Origin: Actinoplanes liguriensis
GTDB taxonomy: Bacteria > Actinomycetota > Actinomycetes > Mycobacteriales > Micromonosporaceae
Assembly (NCBI GenBank): GCA_000715855.1
Contig: KL571205.1
Location: 1 to 5,011, forward strand
Length of the DNA stretch: 5,011 bases
Direction of reading: 5' to 3'
Shown: one piece after another, positions 1 to 5,011 of the stretch
Numbering within the stretch: the first letter of the stretch is position 1
Layout of the letters: each line of letters opens with the position of its first letter
Notes under the pieces: generated by a model
Seen by the model: only the letters and a program-made list of their open reading frames with translations
Told to the model about the DNA's origin: nothing
Databases searched by the model: none
Made by a program: the position numbers and the translations under genes

Positions 1-303
1 CGTGGACTCGGCCGCCGGCTTGCCGCGAGCACCGGTCGCGCGCTGCTCGACGATCCACGCGTCGAGGTCGGCGGCCCGCGCGGTCAGCGGGTTGCGGCCG
101 GTGGCCGCGCACCAGTCACCCCACTGCCAGAGATCGCGCCGGTACGCGGTGCGGGTGTGCACGGACCGTTGCCGGCTCAGCCACATGTTCGTCAGCTCCG
201 CGAGCCGGGTCGGCGCGGGCATCACTGTCGCGGGCGCCGGGGTCGGCTCGGTCGTGATCAGTTCACTGCCGACTGTGCTGTCCTGGCTCTGTGTACCGGG
301 CAA
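1..303 (-). CDS. Tyrosine recombinase/integrase, N-terminal part (runs off left edge)
   Basis: Reading leftward from 303 gives an open frame of 101 codons that continues past the window edge. After a ~35-residue Thr/Pro/Ala-rich leader it reads LTNMWLSRQRSVHTRTAYRR, then DLWQWGDWCAATGRNP and ADLDAWIVEQ. This is the pattern of the SAM-like core-binding (N-terminal) domain of phage-type tyrosine recombinases: a helix ending in 'S.HT...Y..DL..W..WC...G', then a second helix with 'D.DAW'. The catalytic R-H-R-Y domain would lie outside the window, so activity cannot be judged. I chose TTG at 303 because a GGAG lies at 317-314, 10 bases upstream, and the frame is stopped just above, inside the palindromic site. 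GTG at 225 or ATG at 222 are alternatives without a visible ribosome site. Expected role: site-specific integration or excision of a mobile element. The family call is fairly secure; the exact subfamily is not visible. Confidence 0.72.
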   Translation of the reverse strand, partial: MPGTQSQDSTVGSELITTEPTPAPATVMPAPTRLAELTNMWLSRQRSVHTRTAYRRDLWQWGDWCAATGRNPLTARAADLDAWIVEQRATGARGKPAAEST

Positions 304-313
304 ATGATCAAGG

Positions 314-317
314 CTCC
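314..317 (-). promoter_or_regulatory. Candidate ribosome binding site for the integrase
   Basis: The minus strand reads GGAG here, 10 bases before TTG at 303. It is the main reason for preferring the TTG start over the internal GTG 225 and ATG 222, which have no purine-rich motif in front. The spacing is slightly long, so support is moderate. Confidence 0.4.
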
Positions 318-326
318 AACCTGTGT

Positions 327-381
327 TTTGTCAGATGTGCTGAGCCTGACCTTGGCTTGTCAGCTCTGCATATCTGACAAA
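327..381. repeat. Two tandem dyad sites forming a large palindrome; candidate recombinase core site or operator
   Basis: Positions 327-345 (TTTGTCAGATGTGCTGAGC) match the reverse complement of 363-381 (TTTGTCAGATATGCAGAGC) at 17 of 19 bases. Inside these arms TGAC at 347-350 pairs with GTCA at 359-362, leaving an 8-base loop. The block can also be read as two tandem sites, each with its own dyad symmetry. Site 2 (357-380) has perfect 7-bp arms TTGTCAG and CTGACAA around 10 bases. Site 1 (328-351) has TTGTCAG and CTGACC around 11 bases. The sites repeat directly 29 bp apart and share TTGTCAG-N-T-N-TGC. The block lies 23 bp upstream of the integrase start. Inverted arms with a short spacer beside an integrase fit a tyrosine-recombinase core (att-like) site, an operator for integrase autoregulation, or both. 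A Tn7-like transposon end (TGT...ACA) is a weaker alternative. The symmetry is directly seen; the role is inferred. Confidence 0.65.
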
Positions 382-586
382 TGCAGAAAGGTTCGATGGT
401 GCGATCACTTTATCCGGGCGATGTCGGGATAGACGACTGGCGGCGATGGTGTGCGCCGTGGGTCGCTCGCGCGTTGATCCACGTTCCGCCCGGGGGGGGG
501 GTACGGCAACCGGATCGTCGTCGTGCCGGCGCGAGGCTGGGTAAAACCCTTGTCGCCGGGGTGAAGCCGCATGATCTCATGTTCGG
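382..586. other. Intergenic stretch, no convincing gene
   Basis: This divergent spacer between the integrase and the PIN-like gene has short open frames on both strands, but none shows family-like sequence or a ribosome site. It contains a run of nine G at 492-500 and a small perfect inverted repeat (GGGT at 539-542, ACCC at 546-549). The promoter of the plus-strand gene should lie here, and perhaps part of the integrase promoter, but I found no -35/-10 pair good enough to mark. Confidence 0.5.
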
Positions 587-1809
587 ATGTCCGTGAAGCC
601 ACCGTTTGAACTCGGCCCGCAGCATCCTATGTTCGCGATCGCCGCGGTCAAGCACGTGCCTGCTACCGGTCAGGTGGAGATCACACGTACCGACGGGCAG
701 ATCGTACGGGGAAACGTTGGGACGACTCCGGGATACGAATCGATTCGTGAGTCCGTGTTCGTTCCTCGCACGTCATCATTGAGGATTGAACTGGTTAGCG
801 GGACCAGTCTGACGATGGAGATCGGCACGCTGCTGACCTCGGTGGATCGGCCGGTGGTCTACCTTGATCAGAACCACTGGATTGACCTTGCCCGGTTCTG
901 CACCGGGTCCTCGCAGCTTTCCGAGGATCGCGTCCGGGCCTGCCATAGGATCGCCGAACTGGTCGAGGCTGGGCAGATCATCTTGCCGGTGTCCGGCGCC
1001 CACCTTGTCGAGATCGCTAAGAAGGCCGACCGGCAGCGCCGGGACGTCGCCCAGGTGATGGTGAAGTACTCCAAGGGCTGGCAGATGATCAGCCCGTTGC
1101 GGGTACGAGCCTACGAGTTGCTTCACCTCTTCGGGGCCGGGCCTGTGGCTCTGGGTAAGGCCCAGGTTTTCACTCTTGATCCCCATGCCCTGTGGGCCGA
1201 TGACAAGACCCGCCGTCGGCCCGCGATCCGCCCGGACGGAACGCTGCCCGCGGGGGTGCAGGGGTTGCTCGACCGGATCACGTGGGCCGAGGCGTTGGTG
1301 GAGACTTTCGTTGACCCGGAATCGACGGTCTCGGACATCGGGACGGAGATGGCGGAGAAGTGGGCGAGCTCCTTTCAGGAACTCGCGGTCCACGTGCGGA
1401 ACACTCCCCAGGCTCGCCAGCATCTGCGCGACGTGACCAGGGTGCGGGCGCTGAGCGACTTCAGCCAGGACATCACCCGGGCCGCTCTCGTTGCCGGCTG
1501 GAGCACGGAGGAGTTCGGGCAGTGGTGGACCGCGCGCGCCGAGACTGACTTCGCGGGGCTTTCCATGCTCGGGCGGTTCCGGGAGCTGGTGCACCTGCGC
1601 GGGTGGCCAACGCCGACGACAAGTGGCACCGTAACGATCTCAACGACATGCTGTTCCTGTGCACGGCCAGCGGCTACGCCGACATCGTCGTCGGCGAGAA
1701 GAAGATGACCAGCTACTTGATGAGGGTGCAGGGTGAGGTGCCGGACGGCGCTCGGCTGTTCCGTCGGCTGGAGGATGCGCTGCCCGTGATTGAGGCAGCA
1801 GCTGCCTGA
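587..1809 (+). pseudogene. PIN-like domain protein, split by a frameshift near 1600
   Basis: Two consecutive frames make one protein of about 407 residues. Frame one runs from ATG 587 to about 1600 (residues 1-338); its continuation to 1708 turns into Ser/Thr/Arg-rich nonsense. The true tail resumes one frame back at about 1600-1603 and ends at TGA 1807-1809. Residues 1-88 look like a small beta-rich domain. VVYLDQNHWIDLAR (about 90-103) carries the first acidic residue typical of PIN-like nucleases (D94). SGAHLVEIAKKAD (136-148) supplies an acidic residue (E142), and the tail has NDLNDMLFL plus GYADIVVGEKK, matching the closing acidic motif of PIN folds. Residues 145-330 form a long helical insert, so this is not a small VapC toxin. 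Likely an RNA- or DNA-cleaving metal-dependent enzyme, but the substrate is unknown. ATG 629 is an alternative start; neither start has a clear ribosome site. It converges on the transposase operon and may be cargo. The break loses 1 base modulo 3 and could be a real mutation or a sequencing error. Confidence 0.6.
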
Positions 1810-1891
1810 GCCGCAGTCGGGTCGCGCGGTGCCATCACTCGGCGCCGGTACCACTCGGTGGGTTGGCGGGTCGGCGCAGGTACTGCTGCCT

Positions 1892-2899
1892 TCATGCGGA
1901 CTGGTTGCTCGTGGCGGCTCCCGGGTTCTCGGCGGCGTGGTCGAGGAGTTGGTCGTCGAGGATGTCGCGGGTGATGCGTTCTTTCTCGCTGAGGATGGCG
2001 TCGATGGCTGCGCCGCGTACAAGGGTCGACAGGCTTCCGATTCTTCCGTTGGTGCGGGTGTATAGGTATTCGCTGTGGCGCGCCAGGGTGCCGCAGCGGT
2101 GCTGTCGCAGGCAGAGTGCCGCTTCGAAGGAAGCAACCATGACGTCCCATTCCTGGCGCTGGCCGACGGTGCCGTAAGCGAAGGGTCGGGTGGGTACGAG
2201 GGCGAATCTGCTGGCCAGTTGCTGGCCGCGGGGGCCGGTGAACAGGTTGTCGCGGACGTTGATGCCGGCGTAGATGAAGGTGGCGGGGATGCGTTCGGAC
2301 AGGTATTTGAGCTGGTCGGAGACCTCGCCGCCGTGGGTGGTGTTGATGTTGAGGTTGTGGATTTCGTCGACGATCACGAGGTCGCAGCGTGCGTCGATGA
2401 GGGTCCGGCATACGGATTCGGTGATGTCGGGCATGTTGGCGCGGGATCTGATGGGTAGGGCGAGGAAGTGGGCGAACTCGACGGCGATCATCCTGGCGGT
2501 GGCGGGGGCCGGCACGGTGATGTAGACGACCGGGATCCGGTCGTGGCCGGGGTGGCGCAGGTCGATGCTCAGGTGGTGGGTGCGGCCGAGTTCGGTGACC
2601 GAGGTGCTTTTGCCGGTGCCGCCGAGGCCTTCGAGGATCAGGCCGCGGCGGGCTGAGGTGGCGTGCCGGTTGAGGATCAGCAGTCGGCGGACGGCGGTCA
2701 TGACGGTGCGGATGGTCGGGGTCTCGAGCACGAACGGTTTGCCGAGGTAGTCGAGGCGGGCGGCGTCGTAGCGCTCGCAGGCGGCGGCCGTGTCGCGGGC
2801 GGGTGGCTGCGGTTTTGGGATCTGGTGGTGGGCCCAGCGGAACCAGCCTTCCCAGGTGGTCGGGACCAGCCGTTCGGCGGCCAGGTCCGGCGTGTTCAT
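1892..2899 (-). CDS. TnsC/TniB-like AAA+ ATPase, transposition regulator
   Basis: This is an intact protein of 335 residues (338 if GTG 2908 is used), close to TniB size and shorter than E. coli Tn7 TnsC. Numbered from GTG 2908, it shows Walker A GLGGTGKST (94-102, Lys100), Walker B LVIVDEIHNLN (177-187, Asp181, Glu182), a sensor-1-like stretch ATFIYAGINVRD (209-220), and basic residues in SRFALVPTRPF (233-243) that could serve as an arginine finger. These motifs mark an AAA+ ATPase of the TnsC/TniB type, which in this superfamily binds DNA with ATP, recruits the transposase and connects it to a target-site protein. I chose ATG 2899 because it overlaps the upstream transposase stop as ATGA (2899-2896), the same arrangement as the other junction of this operon. 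No TniQ-like gene follows; the next gene is convergent, with its stop 82 bp away. TnsC versus TniB cannot be settled from sequence alone. Confidence 0.85.
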   Translation of the reverse strand: MNTPDLAAERLVPTTWEGWFRWAHHQIPKPQPPARDTAAACERYDAARLDYLGKPFVLETPTIRTVMTAVRRLLILNRHATSARRGLILEGLGGTGKSTSVTELGRTHHLSIDLRHPGHDRIPVVYITVPAPATARMIAVEFAHFLALPIRSRANMPDITESVCRTLIDARCDLVIVDEIHNLNINTTHGGEVSDQLKYLSERIPATFIYAGINVRDNLFTGPRGQQLASRFALVPTRPFAYGTVGQRQEWDVMVASFEAALCLRQHRCGTLARHSEYLYTRTNGRIGSLSTLVRGAAIDAILSEKERITRDILDDQLLDHAAENPGAATSNQSA

Positions 2900-4901
2900 G
2901 GCAGCCACCGTTGGGCGTGGTCGGCGGCGTCGAACGCACCGAACGGCGCGTCGGACGGCGTTTCGGTGCTCGTGTCGTCGTCCTGTTCTTCGCCGTGGTC
3001 GTCTGGGGGCGGGTCGTCGAGGGTGGGGCGGTGGGCTGCGGCACCGGCTCTGGTGCGGCTGACGACGCGCCGCTCCTCAGGGGTGAGGGTGGTGCTGGAT
3101 GGCGGTGGCTGGTCGGGTGGTCCGTGGCCGGCGCGGCGCAGCAGGTCGTCGAGTACCCGGGCGGTGCGTGTCTCCAGGGGCTCGGTGCTGTCCATGGTGG
3201 CGGCTTTGCGGCGGGCGTGGCGCCAGGTGAAGTCGGCCAGCGGGGCGTTGACCATGGCGCGGTGGGTCCAGTCGAGGGTGAACCAGCCGGTGCCGTGGTG
3301 GTTGCGGACCCAGATCCGGGTGATGTCGTACTCGTCGTAGGCGACCTGCCATTTGTTTTTCTGGGCGGTGACGCCGGAGGGCTGGCGGCGCGGCAGGCCG
3401 CGGGTGTTGTAGACCCGGCCGGCCCACCGCACGCCGTAGTCGTTGAGGGTCGCCCAGAAGGTGGGGAGCAGTTCGAGGTAGTCGTCGCCGCGCAGCATCA
3501 CCGGTACGTAGCCGGCGGCCGCGGCCAGGGTCGCGTACATCTCGTTCGGCGACAGGCGGCGGCCGGTGTCCGGGCTGGCCAGTTCGTCGTGTGGGCGTGA
3601 CTGCCAGCCGGCGATGACCCATTCGTCGAACAGGTCCTGCAGTTGGGCGAGACTCCAGAGGGGTTTCTCGGCTATCCGGGCGCCGCGCCGGGTGGTGTCG
3701 CGGCCGACGTAGCCGACGACGTACTGGCAGAACAGGGTGTTGATCGATCCGAAGGTGCGTTCGATGACGCCCTTGTAGGTGGGTGTTCCCGGCGGGGCGG
3801 GCTGCAGGGAGATACCGAGCCGGCGACAGGCCTGAACGAAGGTCGCGGACACGTACACCTTGCCTTGGTCGTAGACGATCGTCTCCGGGTAGATCGCCGG
3901 TTTCGCGGCGGCCAGCCGCATCCGGTCGTCGATGCCGATCAGCCGTTCGTAGGGCAGGCAGGAGTGGGTGCCGCGTCGATGGCCTTGGTGCCCTGGGGGC
4001 GCAGGATGCCCGCACACAGTGTCCGGGTCGCCACGTCGATGGCGGCGGTCAGTTCTCCGCGTTCGGTGATGCCGTCGCCGAGGTGGGTGAGGATGTCGAT
4101 GGTGGTGGTGTCGATCTGCACGACCTGCCCAGGTCTGGGGAAGGTCAGGGTGGTGAAACCACCGGCGGGCCGGTTGTTCATGTTTCTGCGGGTGACCGCG
4201 GCGTCGAAGGTGTAGGTGCCGGTGGTCATCGTGCGCAGCAGTTTGTTGAAGGTGCTCTTGGCCGGCACGGGTGGCGGGTCGTCGGGGTACCGGTCGGCGA
4301 TGATCTGCTGGACGCGCCACCGGAACCGGTCCCTGGTGCCGGTGGAGTCGGGGATCTCCGCTTGCAGGGCTTGCCGGATCACCTCGACGACCCGGGGATC
4401 GGTGTCGCCGGTCATGGTGACCGGTCGACGGGCCCGGCCGTCGGTCAGCGTGCGCGGGTCGCCGGTGGTGCGCAGGCGCCGGCGCATCCGGGCGATCGTG
4501 CGCGGGCTGGCAGGCCAGCCCAGGGCGGTCAGTTCCCGGGCCTTGGCCTGGCAGCGTTCGGTCAGGGTGGTGGTGGCGGGGTCGTATTCGGGGCGGGGTC
4601 GGGCGTCGGGCCCCGCCCCGAGGGGAAGCCCGGTCTCGACCTCGACGATGTGCTGTTCCCACTGGCGGGCGAGGTCGGCGGTGGGAGTGTCCAGGTCGTC
4701 GAGCCGGGGGTTGACCACGGCGGGAACGGGCGCGGCGTCTAGTAGTGCGAAGCCGTCGGAGGCCAGCAGGTGGGTCAGCAGCACGGCGATGGTGGTGTCG
4801 TCGGCGCCGGCGAGGCGCAGGTGGGTGCCGGTGAGCGCGACGACGCGGTATTCGCAGTCCTCGTAGCGGACCTGGTCGCCGAGGTGCAGCACCTGCCTCA
4901 T
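2896..4901 (-). pseudogene. TnsB-like DDE transposase (Mu/Tn7 superfamily), frameshifted near 3972
   Basis: Starting at ATG 4901, residues 1-310 carry helix-turn-helix-like segments (about 113-145 and 192-222), then VVQIDTTTIDIL with the first catalytic Asp (residue 264, codon 4112-4110) and TAAIDVATRT. That frame then hits TGA at 3941-3939. The rest of the protein lies in another frame from about 3972 to TGA 2898-2896. It has PETIVYDQGKVYVS with the second Asp (codon 3870-3868) and GVIERTFGSINTLF with the Glu (codon 3762-3760), giving a DD35E spacing. A Mu-C-like beta barrel follows (LLPTFWATLNDYGVRW, AQKNKWQVAYDEYDITRIWV), then a Pro/acidic-rich tail. Joined length is about 667 residues; Tn7 TnsB has 702. 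The enzyme would cut and join the transposon 3' ends. As read, neither fragment holds a full active site, so the gene is inactive unless the break is a sequencing error. Its start overlaps the tnsA-like stop and its stop overlaps the ATPase start. Confidence 0.85.
4589..4620. repeat. Perfect 10-bp GC-only inverted repeat inside the transposase gene
   Basis: CGGGGCGGGG at 4589-4598 is exactly inverted as CCCCGCCCCG at 4611-4620, with a 12-base loop. In the transposase mRNA it would form a very stable hairpin about 280 bases after the start codon. It encodes the Gly/Pro/Arg-rich linker (residues about 94-105) before the helix-turn-helix region. There is no U tract, so it does not look like a classic terminator. 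In such GC-rich DNA it may be chance. Confidence 0.4.
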
Positions 4902-5011
4902 CGGGGCACGCTCACGATCGACACGCTGTCGAGGCGGATCGTCAGGTCAGCGTGCAGCCGCTGGTTCCAGAGCAGGTGATACAGCACCGGCAGCACGGCG
5001 AGCGGGTCCCC
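4898..5011 (-). CDS. TnsA-like endonuclease subunit, C-terminal 37 residues (runs off right edge)
   Basis: The minus strand entering from 5011 is open for 37 codons and ends at TGA 4900-4898, which overlaps the transposase ATG at 4901 as ATGA. It reads GDPLAVLPVLYHLLWNQRLH and then ADLTIRLDSVSIVSVPR. From memory, the pattern 'LAVLPVLxHLLWxxxLxxDL' is typical of the C-terminal end of TnsA-like heteromeric transposase endonuclease subunits in actinobacteria, where it belongs to a winged-helix-like domain. TnsA cuts the 5' transposon ends and so turns the reaction into cut-and-paste. The restriction-endonuclease-like catalytic domain is outside the window. The call rests on this short tail and on its place directly upstream of tnsB and tnsC, so it is probable but not certain. 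Confidence 0.62.
   Translation of the reverse strand, partial: GDPLAVLPVLYHLLWNQRLHADLTIRLDSVSIVSVPR

Noticed and set aside
2..307. Plus-strand open frame at the left edge
   Set aside because: The opposite strand reads as a coherent integrase core-binding domain; this frame shows only Ser/Arg/Ala-rich sequence.
329..379. Tn7-like transposon end (TGTCA...TGACA)
   Set aside because: The two TGT termini face each other only 51 bp apart and each half is itself palindromic, which fits a recombinase or repressor site better. No matching second end was seen in the window.
381..596. Small plus-strand open frame of 71 codons in the spacer
   Set aside because: It crosses the nine-G run, has no ribosome site and resembles no known family.
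776..1594. Minus-strand open frame opposite the PIN-like gene
   Set aside because: The product is rich in Pro, Arg, Gly and His with no recognisable motif, and the plus frame carries conserved PIN-like motifs.
1793..1891. Terminator between the convergent genes (hairpin AGGCAG-CAG-CTGCCT at 1793-1807; GGCAGCAG at 1794-1801 pairing with CTGCTGCC at 1883-1890)
   Set aside because: The stems are short, one overlaps the stop codon, and no T tract follows on either strand, so a terminator cannot be supported.
1713..3044. Long minus-strand open frame (443 codons) overlapping the ATPase
   Set aside because: Its product is almost only Arg, Pro, His and Thr, a typical out-of-frame reading of GC-rich DNA, while the overlapping frame has clear Walker motifs.
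2803..3600. Plus-strand open frame opposite the transposase C-terminal half
   Set aside because: The Gly/Val/Ala-rich product without motifs is the antisense shadow of a recognised transposase domain.
3960..4005. Programmed ribosomal frameshifting in the transposase (a C5 run lies just upstream at 3995-3999)
   Set aside because: There is no classic slippery heptamer at the junction and no clear downstream stimulatory structure. From memory, TnsB proteins are made from one frame, so mutation or error is more likely.

Overview
This GC-rich window, with strongly G/C-biased codon ends, looks like actinobacterial DNA from a mobile or accessory region. The host assignment is an inference from composition and from the kinds of genes present. 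No rRNA, tRNA or CRISPR array was seen.

Layout, left to right. (1) Positions 1-303, minus strand: the first ~100 codons of a tyrosine recombinase/integrase, running off the left edge. (2) Positions 327-381: two tandem dyad-symmetric sites built on TTGTCAG...CTGACAA that together form a near-perfect large palindrome, 23 bp upstream of the integrase start. This is a candidate recombination site or operator. (3) Positions 382-586: no convincing gene; it holds a run of nine G. (4) Positions 587-1809, plus strand: a PIN-like nuclease-family protein split by a frameshift near 1600. (5) Positions 1892-5011, minus strand: a tightly coupled three-gene operon of a Tn7-like (heteromeric TnsA/TnsB/TnsC type) transposition machine, read right to left. 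It holds the C-terminal end of a TnsA-like endonuclease (cut by the window edge), a TnsB-like DDE transposase of the Mu/Tn7 superfamily, and a TnsC/TniB-like AAA+ ATPase. Both gene junctions are ATGA overlaps, which suggests translational coupling.

Together, TnsA and TnsB would form the cut-and-paste transposase, and the ATPase would regulate it and link it to target choice. No TniQ/TnsD-like target selector follows the ATPase inside the window; the convergent PIN-like gene sits there instead. The transposase gene is broken: the N-terminal half (first catalytic Asp) and the C-terminal half (second Asp, Glu and Mu-C-like barrel) lie in different frames that meet near 3972. The element is therefore either decayed or affected by a sequencing error. 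The PIN-like gene carries a break of the same kind (loss of 1 base modulo 3), so sequence quality should be checked before either is called a pseudogene.

The most interesting points are the tandem dyad sites beside the integrase, the pairing of a TnsABC-type operon with a PIN-like gene instead of TniQ, and the two frame breaks. Nothing seen here proves a new biological system.
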